Assembly: GCA_017456645.1 (NCBI GenBank)
Contig: JAFTIZ010000017.1
Span: 1 to 54,840 of the forward strand
Length of the DNA: 54,840 nt
Direction: 5' to 3'
From: Oscillospiraceae bacterium
GTDB taxonomy: Bacteria; Bacillota; Clostridia; Oscillospirales; Oscillospiraceae
In this document: positions 42,545 to 50,218 of the stretch, one piece after another
How the letters are laid out: the number at the start of each line of letters is the position of its first letter
Numbering within the stretch: the stretch's first letter is position 1
The notes under the pieces: generated by a model
Told to the model about the DNA's origin: nothing
Seen by the model: the letters and a program-made list of their open reading frames with translations, nothing else
Database searches by the model: none
Made by a program: the position numbers and the translations under genes

Positions 42545-44050
42545 ATGAGAGGAATCCCTTCTCTGATCACCGATATTCGTAAAAAAGTCTTCACCGAAGT
42601 GGCCCGTATGGCCTACTCCGGCGAGGGTTACGGTGCTGCCGAGGAGCTGCCCTACATCATTGTCCCCGGCGACCAGCCCCTGCACCGGGAATCCGTTTTT
42701 CTGGAGCGTGCCATCGCCAGCGAGCGGGTGCGCCTTGCCATGGGTCTGAACCTGCGTCCCATCCAGACCCGCCACCTGATGACCGAGGGCATGGATCACG
42801 CCGCCATCGCCGAGCAGTACTACGAGCCGCCTCTGATCAATATCATCCCCTACGCCTGCCACGCCTGCCCCACTAATCAGTACCGTGTGACAGAGAACTG
42901 CCAGAATTGTCTGGCCGCCTCCTGCCAGAAGGTCTGCCCCCGGGATGCCATCTCCTTCGTCAACGGCAAGAGTCACATTGACCAGAGCAAGTGCATCAAG
43001 TGCGGCAAGTGTGCCAGCGCCTGTCCCTATAACGCCATCATCCACATGGAGCGCCCCTGCCAAGCCGCCTGCGGCATGGATGCTATCGGCTCCGATGAGC
43101 ACGGCCGCGCCGTCATCAATCAGGATAAGTGCGTTTCCTGCGGCCAGTGTCTGGTCTCCTGCCCCTTCGGCGCCATTGCCGACAAGGGTCAGATCTACCA
43201 GCTGATTCAGTCCATTCTTCAGGGCGATCAGGTCATCGCCATTGTGGCGCCGGCCTATGTTGGCCAGTTTGGCAAGCACGCCACTCCCGAAAAGTTCGTG
43301 GCTGCCATGAAGGAGCTGGGCTTCTGCCGGTGTGTCGAGGTCGCCGTGGGTGCGGATATGTGTACCATCGAGGAGGCCAAGGACTTCCTTGAGAAAGTGC
43401 CTGCCGAGCAGCCCTTCATGGCCACCTCCTGCTGCCCCGCGTGGCACTCTATGGTTCACAAGCTGTTCCCCGCCCAGTCCAAGCACATCTCCATGACCCT
43501 GACCCCCATGGTCTTCACCGCCCGTCTGATGAAGAAGAAATACCCCGGCTGCAAGGTAGTCTTCGTCGGCCCCTGCGCCGCGAAAAAGCTGGAGGCCATC
43601 CGTGCGGACATCCGCTCCGATGTGGACTTCGTGCTGACCTTTGAGGAGCTGCAGGGTATGTTTGAGGCCAAGCAGATCGACTTTGAGACCATCGAGCCTT
43701 GCGAAATTCAGAACGAAGGCACTGCCGCCGGCCGTGGCTTCGCCGTTTCCGGCGGTGTGGCGCAGGCCGTCACCGATCTGATTCACCAGACCAACCCCGA
43801 TCTGGAGGTCAAGACCGCCCGAGCTGAGGGTCTGCGGGAATGCCGCAAGCTCATGACCCTTGCCAAGGTGGGCAAGTACAACGGCTATCTACTGGAAGGC
43901 ATGGCCTGTCCCGGCGGCTGCGTCGCCGGTGCCGGCACCCTGCTGCCCGTGGATCTAGCCACCAAGGTGGTCAGCAAATATCAGGACGAAGCCGACCAGA
44001 CCAGCCCTCTGGAAAGCCCCTACCGGGACACCGGCCACGATCTGGATTAA
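42545..44050 (+). CDS. [FeFe] hydrogenase, group-B-like
   Basis: A 501-residue iron-sulfur protein. A Cys-rich N-terminal region (CHACPTNQYRVTENCQNC) and ferredoxin-type motifs (CIKCGKCASACP, CVSCGQCLVSCP) carry 4Fe-4S clusters. The hydrogenase domain has TSCCPAW near 294, VGPCAAKKLEA near 340 and MACPGGCVAGAG near 452. These are the three H-cluster loops, with the TSCCPAW form typical of group B enzymes rather than TSCCPGW of group A. It has no NADH or formate domain. Fermentative hydrogen metabolism is likely; the direction is unknown. GGAGGT lies 9 bases before the ATG at 42545. No maturation genes (hydEFG) are nearby. Confidence 0.92.
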   Translation: MRGIPSLITDIRKKVFTEVARMAYSGEGYGAAEELPYIIVPGDQPLHRESVFLERAIASERVRLAMGLNLRPIQTRHLMTEGMDHAAIAEQYYEPPLINIIPYACHACPTNQYRVTENCQNCLAASCQKVCPRDAISFVNGKSHIDQSKCIKCGKCASACPYNAIIHMERPCQAACGMDAIGSDEHGRAVINQDKCVSCGQCLVSCPFGAIADKGQIYQLIQSILQGDQVIAIVAPAYVGQFGKHATPEKFVAAMKELGFCRCVEVAVGADMCTIEEAKDFLEKVPAEQPFMATSCCPAWHSMVHKLFPAQSKHISMTLTPMVFTARLMKKKYPGCKVVFVGPCAAKKLEAIRADIRSDVDFVLTFEELQGMFEAKQIDFETIEPCEIQNEGTAAGRGFAVSGGVAQAVTDLIHQTNPDLEVKTARAEGLRECRKLMTLAKVGKYNGYLLEGMACPGGCVAGAGTLLPVDLATKVVSKYQDEADQTSPLESPYRDTGHDLD

Positions 44051-44081
44051 AAAAAGGACTGCCCTTCGGCAGTCCTTTTTC
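44051..44081. terminator. Terminator after the hydrogenase gene
   Basis: A perfect 13-base-pair stem AAAAAGGACTGCC/GGCAGTCCTTTTT with loop CTTC, usable on both strands; the convergent hydrolase gene ends just past it. Confidence 0.9.
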
Positions 44082-44084
44082 GTT

Positions 44085-44618
44085 TTACCGTCCGGAGACC
44101 TTGACCTGAAAACCCTCCAGCACATCCAGCACCTTTTCGTGCAGGCTCTTGTCAAAAGAATCCGTACACTCAGCATCCACGATGATGGTGGCCTCGGGAT
44201 ACCTGCTTTGCAGCACCACCGCATTGCTCACCACGCAGATGTTGCTGACCAGACCCACCAGTTCGATCTCATCGGCCTGCTCCGGCAGCACGGCAGCGGT
44301 GGCCGGATCCGTCACATCCATGCCGAACACCAGCTTATCGATGGCCGCAGCCTCGACCTGCGCCAGCGCCTCGGCGGTGCGGCCGTAGATCTGCCAGCCG
44401 TGGGTACCCTTGATGCAGTGCTCCACCGGCAGATTTCTGCCCTCACGGGTCTGCAGGTAGTTTTCAAAATGGGTATCCCGGGTGAACAGCACCCGACCCT
44501 TGCCGTAGGCCAGAACCTTGGCGGCGATCTTTTCGTCCAGCTTTTCCGCGCCGGCGAAGCCCAGTGCGCCGTCCACGAAATCGTTCTGATAGTCGATAAC
44601 AAACAAATAGCGGTTCAT
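44085..44618 (-). CDS. Isochorismatase-like cysteine hydrolase, nicotinamidase type
   Basis: A 177-residue protein with the cysteine-hydrolase fold. Asp9 (VIDYQNDF), Lys95 and Cys128 (GLVSNICVVSN) form the expected catalytic triad, and TRDTHFENY supplies metal-side Asp48 and His50. This set fits nicotinamidases (PncA), which feed NAD salvage, better than isochorismatases, but substrate assignment is inference. It is monocistronic and convergent with the hydrogenase. Confidence 0.85.
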   Translation of the reverse strand: MNRYLFVIDYQNDFVDGALGFAGAEKLDEKIAAKVLAYGKGRVLFTRDTHFENYLQTREGRNLPVEHCIKGTHGWQIYGRTAEALAQVEAAAIDKLVFGMDVTDPATAAVLPEQADEIELVGLVSNICVVSNAVVLQSRYPEATIIVDAECTDSFDKSLHEKVLDVLEGFQVKVSGR

Positions 44619-44685
44619 TGGCAGTGCCCTCCTGATCTATGTTGTTTTTAACATACCAAAACCGGGAGAAAAAGTCAATGAACCA

Positions 44686-44714
44686 TTGCAAGACGGGGGA
44701 ATATTTGATAGAAT
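44686..44714 (+). promoter_or_regulatory. Promoter of the murI-udk-HAD-DUF89 unit
   Basis: TTGCAA at 44686-44691 and TAGAAT at 44709-44714 with a 17-base spacer, 43 bases upstream of murI. Confidence 0.7.
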
Positions 44715-44757
44715 AATAGAAATTACCCACACGAAAAAGCAAGGGTCGGTGAGAGAT

Positions 44758-45522
44758 ATGAACGCCAAAACAGATTATATCGCAGTATTCGACTCCGGTG
44801 TCGGCGGCATCAGCGTCCTGCGCCACCTGCGTACCGAGCTGCCGAAGGAGCGTTTTTTGTACTTCGGTGACTCTGCCAACGCCCCCTACGGCACCCGCCC
44901 TACGGAGCAGATCCGCCAGCTGACCATGGCTGCCGCGGAAATGCTCATGAACAGAGGCTGCAAGGCTCTGGTGGTGGCCTGCAACACCGCCACCGCCGCT
45001 GCCATCGAGGAGCTGCGCCGGTGCTACCCCCACAAGATCATCATCGGCATCGAGCCGGCTCTGAAGATCGCCTCTGACCGTTTCCCCGGCGGTACTGTGG
45101 GCGTCATGGCCACCCCCGCCACCCTGCGGGAGGAGAAATTCGCCCGTCTGCTGCACCGCTTCGCCGATCATTGTGAAGTAGTGAAGCTGCCGGCGGCCGG
45201 CCTAGTGGAGCTGGTGGAGGCCGGCAAGGGCAACAGCCCCGAGGCCGAAGACCTGCTGCGCCCCCTGCTGGAACCTTACCGCGATCAATTGGATGCCGTT
45301 GTTCTGGGCTGCACCCACTACCCCTTCGCCGGTCAGACCATTTCCCGCCTGTTGGGCGAGAATACGGTGCTTTTGGACGGCGGCCCCGGCACCGCACGGG
45401 AGACTCGCCGGCGGCTGGCGGAAGCCGACCTGCTGCATGAAGGAAGCGGCGAGCTTTTGATTGAGAACAGCGCCAATTGCCCTGAGATTACCGCCCTTTG
45501 CCGGGCGCTGCTGGAGGAATGA
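44758..45522 (+). CDS. murI: Glutamate racemase
   Basis: A 254-residue cytosolic enzyme making D-glutamate for peptidoglycan. DSGVGG is at 12-17 and the two catalytic cysteines are Cys75 (VVACNTATA) and Cys185 (VLGCTHYPF). The ATG at 44758 has GAGAG upstream; an in-frame start at 44686 would overlap the -35 box. It ends three bases before udk, suggesting coupling. Confidence 0.97.
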   Translation: MNAKTDYIAVFDSGVGGISVLRHLRTELPKERFLYFGDSANAPYGTRPTEQIRQLTMAAAEMLMNRGCKALVVACNTATAAAIEELRRCYPHKIIIGIEPALKIASDRFPGGTVGVMATPATLREEKFARLLHRFADHCEVVKLPAAGLVELVEAGKGNSPEAEDLLRPLLEPYRDQLDAVVLGCTHYPFAGQTISRLLGENTVLLDGGPGTARETRRRLAEADLLHEGSGELLIENSANCPEITALCRALLEE

Positions 45523-45524
45523 AT

Positions 45525-46157
45525 ATGAATAACATTTTGGTCATCGGCATTGCCGGCGGCACCGGCAGCGGCAAAACCACCCTGATGAAGAACCTGATCC
45601 AGCGCTTTGGCGGCGCGGTGACGGTGCTGAGCCACGATAATTACTACCGCCGCCATGACGAGCTGCCGCTTGAGGAGCGGGAAAAGCTCAATTACGATGA
45701 GCCCGCGGCTCTGGAAACGGAGCTGATGGCACAGCATCTGGATGCTCTGCGCCACGGACAGGCCATCGATTGCCCGGTATATGATTTTTCCAACCACAAC
45801 CGCAGCAACGAAACGGTGCGCATCGAGCCCAACCCCGTCATCATTGTCGAGGGTATCCTGATCTTCGAAAACAAGCCCCTGCGCGACCTCATGGACATCC
45901 GCATTTTCGTGGATACCGACGCGGACATCCGTCTGTGCCGCCGCATCAAGCGGGACGTGAACAAGCGCGGAAGGACGCTGGAGTCCGTGCTGGCTCAGTA
46001 TCAAAACACCGTCAAGCCCATGCACGAAAAATACGTAGAGCCCAGCAAGCGCTTCGCGGATATCGTAGTCCCCGAGGGCGGCAAGAACACCGTGGCGCTG
46101 GACATGATCATGGGCAAGATCCAGCGGCATCTGGAGGAGCAGCGCCATGACCTTTGA
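45525..46157 (+). CDS. udk: Uridine kinase
   Basis: A 210-residue P-loop nucleoside kinase. Walker A GGTGSGKT is at 11-18, followed by SHDNYYR, FDxP-like YDEPAALE, YDFSNHNR and EGILIFE, and RxxRD-like RRIKRDVNKRGR. It phosphorylates uridine or cytidine in pyrimidine salvage. Starts at 45519 and 45525 are in frame; 45525 is favoured by GGAGG seven bases upstream. It overlaps the HAD gene by 11 bases. Confidence 0.93.
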   Translation: MNNILVIGIAGGTGSGKTTLMKNLIQRFGGAVTVLSHDNYYRRHDELPLEEREKLNYDEPAALETELMAQHLDALRHGQAIDCPVYDFSNHNRSNETVRIEPNPVIIVEGILIFENKPLRDLMDIRIFVDTDADIRLCRRIKRDVNKRGRTLESVLAQYQNTVKPMHEKYVEPSKRFADIVVPEGGKNTVALDMIMGKIQRHLEEQRHDL

Positions 46158-46770
46158 AAGTCTGATCTTCGATATTGACGGTACTCTGTGGGACTCCCGG
46201 GCGCTGGTGGCCGAGGGCTATAACATCCAGCTGCGCAAAGAAGGACTTGCCCATTTGTGCGTCACCGCCGAGGACTTAAAGCCTCTGTTTGGCAAGGTCA
46301 TGACGGAAATTGCCGATGCAATTCTGGCCTCCGTACCGGAAGCGGATCGCTACGCCCTGATGGATCGCTGCATGGAAACGGAAAACCGCTACCTGCACGA
46401 TAATCCCTGCCAGATCGGCTATCCCGGCATCCGCCAAACCATGGAAAAGCTGGCGCAGAAGCACCGTCTGTTCATCGTCAGCAACAGCCAGTGCGGCTAT
46501 CCTCAGCTGTGCATTGAAAAGCTAGGGCTGGGGGATCTGATCACCGGGCATCTGTGCTTCGGGGATACCGGCACGGAAAAGGGCGAAACCATCCGCCGGC
46601 TCATAGACAAATATGGAATCGAAAGCGCCGCCTACGTGGGCGACACCCAGGGCGATTACGAGGCCACGGTGCAGGCAGGGATTCCCTTTATTTTCGCCGC
46701 CTACGGCTTCGGCTCCCCCGCCCGCTGGAACGCCAAAATCAACACCTTTGAAGAATTATTGACGCTGTAA
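46147..46770 (+). CDS. HAD-family phosphatase (Cof/Gph-like)
   Basis: A 207-residue haloacid-dehalogenase hydrolase. Motif I is FDIDGTLWDS with nucleophile Asp9 and Asp11, motif II VSNSQ, motif III Lys near 145 (TGTEKGE) and motif IV YVGDTQGDYEA. The alpha-helical cap between motifs I and II marks a phosphoglycolate-phosphatase-like subclass. The substrate is unknown. It overlaps udk and lies 18 bases before the DUF89 gene. Confidence 0.92.
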   Translation: MTFESLIFDIDGTLWDSRALVAEGYNIQLRKEGLAHLCVTAEDLKPLFGKVMTEIADAILASVPEADRYALMDRCMETENRYLHDNPCQIGYPGIRQTMEKLAQKHRLFIVSNSQCGYPQLCIEKLGLGDLITGHLCFGDTGTEKGETIRRLIDKYGIESAAYVGDTQGDYEATVQAGIPFIFAAYGFGSPARWNAKINTFEELLTL

Positions 46771-46788
46771 CGGATCTGGAGAAACACT

Positions 46789-47673
46789 ATGAGTATCGGA
46801 ATGGACGCCCAATGCTATCTGTGCCACTTTAAGCGGAATATGGAAACCGCCCGCGCTTTGGGCGATGAGGCGCAGGCCACGGAATTTGCCCGCGGCCTGA
46901 TGGCGCTGTATCTGTCCATGCCGGAGGACGCCAGCTCCCCTGCCGTCGCCCCCGGAACCAACGCGCTGTTTCAGAAGATCTACGGCGTGGAGGCTGACCG
47001 TTTCCGTCAGGAAAAGGAGCATTCCAACCGCTTTGTACTGGCGCGAATGGACGAGATCCGCCGCCGCACCGAGTCCGCCGCCGATCCGGTGTACGCCGGT
47101 CTGCAAATGGCGATTTTGGGCAATTATATCGATTTTTCCGCCCTTCAGGGGGAAGTCAGCTTCGAAAAACTGGACACTATGCTGGAAAAGGCCATGGAAA
47201 TGGAGCTGGATCGACGGGTCTACGCCGACCTTTGCGCGGAGCTTTCCAAGGGCACGCGGCTGCTGTACCTGACGGATAACGCCGGCGAGATTGGCTTCGA
47301 CCGGATCTTTGCCGAGCAGCTGCACAAGGCCTTCCCCCACCTGATAATCACCTTCTGTGTCCGGGGCGGCCCTGCCCAGAATGACGCAACCCGCGAAGAT
47401 GCGGTCGCCGTCGGCATCCCCTTCCCTGTCATCGACAACGGCAGCACCGTGCCGGGCACGGAGCTGTCGCTGCTAAGCGCCGAGGCGAAAGCCGCCATGG
47501 ACGCCGCCGATGTGATCCTTTCCAAAGGTCAGGGCAACGCCGAGACCCTGCTGGGCTGCGGCTATAATATTTATTACGCCTTCCTGATCAAATGCGCTCG
47601 GTTCATCGACCGCTACCAAAAGCCCAAGCTCACTCCCATGCTGGTCAAAGAACGTGAAGCTTGCGATAAATGA
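46789..47673 (+). CDS. DUF89 damage-control phosphatase
   Basis: A 294-residue DUF89/ARMT1-like metal-dependent phosphatase. It has the N-terminal Cys9-x-x-Cys12 (QCYLCH) of the archaeal/bacterial subgroup, DNAGEIGFDR, VRGGPAQNDAT, and SKGQGNAETL, where the Asp and Asn residues bind metal. Family members remove damaged or excess phosphometabolites. The unit with murI, udk and an HAD phosphatase is compatible with metabolite housekeeping. The stop codon (47671-47673) falls inside the left terminal repeat of the element at 47667. Confidence 0.93.
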   Translation: MSIGMDAQCYLCHFKRNMETARALGDEAQATEFARGLMALYLSMPEDASSPAVAPGTNALFQKIYGVEADRFRQEKEHSNRFVLARMDEIRRRTESAADPVYAGLQMAILGNYIDFSALQGEVSFEKLDTMLEKAMEMELDRRVYADLCAELSKGTRLLYLTDNAGEIGFDRIFAEQLHKAFPHLIITFCVRGGPAQNDATREDAVAVGIPFPVIDNGSTVPGTELSLLSAEAKAAMDAADVILSKGQGNAETLLGCGYNIYYAFLIKCARFIDRYQKPKLTPMLVKEREACDK

Positions 47674-47875
47674 TTGCTTAGCGGATTATCACACATGCCA
47701 TTCGTAGGGCGGGGTCATGGCCCCGCCGACCACTTTGGTCGATTGAGCGGTAAAATCACTTCAAAAACCTTACGATTACAGCAAATATCATACGCCTCAA
47801 TGATCGAACCCTAGCGGCGGGGTCATGACCCCGCCCTACGATGGCGTATAGTTTATTAACGTAAACAATCATTTA
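47667..47875 (+). repeat. Family B MITE-like repeat sharing family A termini
   Basis: A 209-base element bounded by TAAATGATTGCTTA and GTAAACAATCATTTA. The ends match family A but the interior does not: it has two copies of a 20-base palindrome (GGCGGGGTCATGGCCCCGCC at 47708-47727, and the perfect GGCGGGGTCATGACCCCGCC at 47816-47835), extended to CGTAG/CTACG, which fold the whole element. There is no coding frame with a ribosome-binding site. The left terminal repeat overlaps the stop codon of the DUF89 gene. Confidence 0.85.
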
Positions 47876-47892
47876 CACCACCAACATACAAC

Positions 47893-47920
47893 AAACCGCG
47901 AGCCGGATGGCTCGCGGTTT
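47893..47920 (-). terminator. Terminator of the XRE regulator gene
   Basis: A perfect 12-base-pair stem AAACCGCGAGCC/GGCTCGCGGTTT overlapping the stop codon of the regulator. Confidence 0.75.
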
Positions 47921-48140
47921 ATTTCTTCGGATAGGGCTTTTTCGTGTTGGTTCGACACAACAGATAATCTATACTTACATTGTAATAATCCGCCAGAATG
48001 TGCAAGGATGCAACCGGAATATTGACTCTACCCAGTTCATAATCAGAATATGTGGTCTGATGAATGTTCAACAGATCCGCAATATTCTTCTGCTTGAGAT
48101 CATTATCTTCTCTTAAATCACGCAAGCGGCTTTCAAACAT
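47919..48140 (-). CDS. XRE-family helix-turn-helix regulator
   Basis: A 73-residue regulator consisting of a lone HTH_3 domain (LRDLREDNDLKQKNIADLLN then IHQTTYSDYELGRVNIP and LHILADYYNVSIDYLLC). Such regulators usually repress a nearby promoter. It is divergent from the 76-residue gene, with two inverted repeats in between. The ATG at 48140 is preferred over a GTG at 48149 because GGGTGA then serves as ribosome-binding site. Confidence 0.9.
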   Translation of the reverse strand: MFESRLRDLREDNDLKQKNIADLLNIHQTTYSDYELGRVNIPVASLHILADYYNVSIDYLLCRTNTKKPYPKK

Positions 48141-48163
48141 AATTATCACCCAAGTTTATTATG

Positions 48164-48186
48164 CAATAAGGAAAATACCCTTATTG
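48164..48186. promoter_or_regulatory. Probable XRE operator, distal copy
   Basis: CAATAAGG and CCTTATTG arms flank AAAATAC. It lies upstream of the -35 box of the small gene, toward the regulator start, where it could also cover the regulator's own promoter. Confidence 0.55.
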
Positions 48187-48212
48187 ACAACTAAGGAAAT
48201 ATTCCTTAGAAT
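48184..48212 (+). promoter_or_regulatory. Promoter of the small partner gene
   Basis: TTGACA at 48184-48189 and TAGAAT at 48207-48212 with a 17-base spacer that is almost wholly filled by the proximal operator. Confidence 0.8.
48191..48209. promoter_or_regulatory. Probable XRE operator, proximal copy
   Basis: CTAAGGAAATATTCCTTAG: eight-base arms around ATA, filling the spacer between the -35 and -10 boxes. Repressor binding would occlude polymerase. The AAGGAAAT half-site is shared with the distal copy. Confidence 0.65.
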
Positions 48213-48241
48213 AAACCCAAAAAGCACAGGAGGTATCTACT

Positions 48242-48472
48242 TTGCAACAAGAATACGCCAACAAATTACTTGCACTGCAAGCTACAGCCAAATCAGACGA
48301 AACCTATCTTTCCCTGCTGGCGGAGTATCGGGCATCGGATGCTCCGTTCCTCCGCGCGCTGGAGGAAATGGCACCACCCCATCGCAGCGCGGTGATGGAT
48401 TACATCGCCGCCGTACACGCCGTCAATCACCGATTGCTGGAGCTTGCCCTTGCATCTGGCGAAAAAAGTTGA
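48242..48472 (+). CDS. 76-residue helical protein, unknown
   Basis: A 76-residue, mostly helical protein (YANKLLALQATAKSDETYLS, then a Pro/His turn PPHRSA, then IAAVHAVNHRLLELALASG). A TTG start codon at 48242 is supported by AGGAGGT eight bases upstream. It resembles, weakly, small helical DUF6809-type proteins of Clostridia. It is controlled by the divergent XRE regulator. No toxin motif is visible; an antitoxin/toxin pair cannot be claimed. Confidence 0.65.
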   Translation: MQQEYANKLLALQATAKSDETYLSLLAEYRASDAPFLRALEEMAPPHRSAVMDYIAAVHAVNHRLLELALASGEKS

Positions 48473-48502
48473 AAAAATCGTGGATTTTCTTTGAAAAAGC
48501 CC

Positions 48503-48531
48503 TTGCAAAATAGAAATTGCGGTGTTATAAT
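48503..48531 (+). promoter_or_regulatory. Promoter of the rimP-truB operon
   Basis: TTGCAA at 48503-48508 and TATAAT at 48526-48531 with a 17-base spacer. Confidence 0.85.
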
Positions 48532-48560
48532 ACTTGTGTTCTAACGTATACTTTACGAAA

Positions 48561-48586
48561 GAGAGGGGTTCCACCCCTCTCTTTTT
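48561..48586 (+). terminator. Terminator-like attenuator in the rimP leader
   Basis: GAGAGGGGT pairs with ACCCCTCTC around TCC and is followed by TTTTT, only 20 bases before the rimP start and 30 after the promoter. In this position it can act as a transcription attenuator. A conserved rimP leader hairpin is known in Firmicutes. Confidence 0.7.
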
Positions 48587-48606
48587 GCGGAATGAGGCGA
48601 GAAATT

Positions 48607-49059
48607 ATGAAAATTACAGAGATTGTTGAGTCCTTCGCCAAGCCCATTGTCGAGGCTCACGGCTGCTCGCTGTGGGACGTGGAGTACGTCCGGGAGGGCT
48701 CCGAGCGCTTCCTGCGGCTCTACATCGAAAAAGAAGGCGGCGTGGACATCACCGATTGCGAGGCCATCTCCCGTGCCGTAGATCCCATTCTGGATGAAAA
48801 GGATCCCATCAGCGAATCCTATCATTTCGAGGTCTGCTCCGCAGGCCTGGAGCGGGCGCTGAAGCGCCCCGGCGATTTTGAGCGCTTCATGGGCAGCCCC
48901 GTCATGGTCAAGCTCTACCGCCCCCACAACGGGCTGAAGGAGTTCCCCGGCATCCTCCGGGGCTATGAAGACGGCCGCGTCACCGTGGAGGCCGGCAAGG
49001 AAACCATTACTTTTGAAAAATCCCAGGTGGCTCTGGTCCGCCTGCGGGTAGAATTCTGA
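48607..49059 (+). CDS. rimP: Ribosome maturation factor RimP
   Basis: A 150-residue protein of normal length: N-terminal alpha/beta domain (EAHGCSLWDVEYVREGSERFL) and C-terminal SH3-like barrel (FEVCSAGLERALKRPGDFERF, then the YED turn). RimP aids 30S assembly. The ATG at 48607 has GAGGCGAG upstream; an earlier frame start would lie within the hairpin leader. It is the first gene of the operon. Confidence 0.96.
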   Translation: MKITEIVESFAKPIVEAHGCSLWDVEYVREGSERFLRLYIEKEGGVDITDCEAISRAVDPILDEKDPISESYHFEVCSAGLERALKRPGDFERFMGSPVMVKLYRPHNGLKEFPGILRGYEDGRVTVEAGKETITFEKSQVALVRLRVEF

Positions 49060-49074
49060 CAGGAGGAAAAAATC

Positions 49075-50193
49075 ATGGCAAGAAATACAAGAGCCAAGAA
49101 GCAGCCCGAGGCCCACAAGATCGACGGTGTGGAGATCTTCGCCGCTCTGCGTGAGCTGGAAAAGACTCAGGGCATCCCCATGGATTATATGCTGGAACGC
49201 CTGAAGCAGGCCCTGGCCAACGCCTACCGGAAGGATCGTGAGGATCGCCGGGACGTCCCCGCCGAGAACGTGGTGGTGGACATCAGCGAGAAGGGCATTT
49301 CCATGTTCCAGGTCAAGACCGTTGTGGAGGAGCTGGAGGATACCGCTCTGGAGATCCACATCGACACCGCCCGCAACATCAGCGACACCGTTCAGGTGGG
49401 CGACACCCTCTCCATCCCCGTGGATGTGGAGAAGTTCGGTCGCATCGCTGCCCAGACCGCTAAGCAGGTGGTCATTCAGGGCATCCGTGAGGCTCAGCGC
49501 GGCATGGTCTTCGAGAGCTATTCCAACAAGGCTCAGGAGCTGCTGACCGGCACCATCCTGCGGCTGGATCCCGGCGGCGACATTCTGGTCACCGTGGGCA
49601 CCGGCAACGAGCAGCACAATGCCATCCTGCGCGCCAGCGAGCAGATCCCCGGCGAATCTTACCGCGAGGGCGACAAGATCCGCGTTTATGTGCTGGAGGC
49701 TCGTCAGGGCGCTCGCAGCACCAATGTTTACGTATCCAGAACCCATCCCAATCTGGTTCGCCGTCTGTTCGAGCTGGAGACCCCCGAAATTGCCGAGGGT
49801 CAGGTGGAGATTCGCAACATCGCCCGTGAGGCCGGCTCCCGCTCCAAGATGGCGGTTCGCGCTACCATCGACGGCGTGGATCCTGTGGGTGCCTGCGTCG
49901 GCCCCCGTGGCGGTCGTGTGGGCGCCGTTGTGGAGGAGCTCCACGGCGAGAAGATCGACATCGTTGTCTGGTCCGAGGATCCCTGCGAGTACGTCAAGGC
50001 CGCCCTCAGCCCCGCCGATGTCATCAGTGTCGAGCCCGTGCCCGGTCAGAAGGCCTGCCGCGTGGTGGTGCCCGATGATCAGCTGAGTCTGGCCATCGGC
50101 AAGGAGGGTCAGAACGCCCGTCTGGCCGCCCGCCTGACCGGCTATAAGATCGACATCAAGCCCGCTTCTCAGGCAGAAGCCATCGAGGAGTAA
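49075..50193 (+). CDS. nusA: Transcription termination/antitermination factor NusA
   Basis: A 372-residue protein: RNA-polymerase-binding N-terminal domain (about 1-130), S1 domain (QELLTGTILRLDPGGDILVTVG), and two KH domains (GACVGPRGGRVGAVVEELHGEKIDIV, then LAIGKEGQNARLAARLTGYKIDI). It lacks the acidic C-terminal repeats of enterobacterial NusA, as usual in Firmicutes. AGGAGG lies upstream. It starts 15 bases after rimP. Confidence 0.98.
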   Translation: MARNTRAKKQPEAHKIDGVEIFAALRELEKTQGIPMDYMLERLKQALANAYRKDREDRRDVPAENVVVDISEKGISMFQVKTVVEELEDTALEIHIDTARNISDTVQVGDTLSIPVDVEKFGRIAAQTAKQVVIQGIREAQRGMVFESYSNKAQELLTGTILRLDPGGDILVTVGTGNEQHNAILRASEQIPGESYREGDKIRVYVLEARQGARSTNVYVSRTHPNLVRRLFELETPEIAEGQVEIRNIAREAGSRSKMAVRATIDGVDPVGACVGPRGGRVGAVVEELHGEKIDIVVWSEDPCEYVKAALSPADVISVEPVPGQKACRVVVPDDQLSLAIGKEGQNARLAARLTGYKIDIKPASQAEAIEE

Positions 50194-50218
50194 TTCATTA
50201 TTAGAGGAGGTAGTCCTT

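Noticed and set aside
47703..47840. Palindromic pair in family B considered as an ordinary terminator
   Set aside because: The arms are about 90 bases apart, each arm is itself a palindrome, no T run follows, and both lie within terminal inverted repeats.
47919..48472. XRE regulator and 76-residue protein as a toxin-antitoxin system
   Set aside because: The genes are divergent rather than overlapping, and the partner shows no toxin motif.
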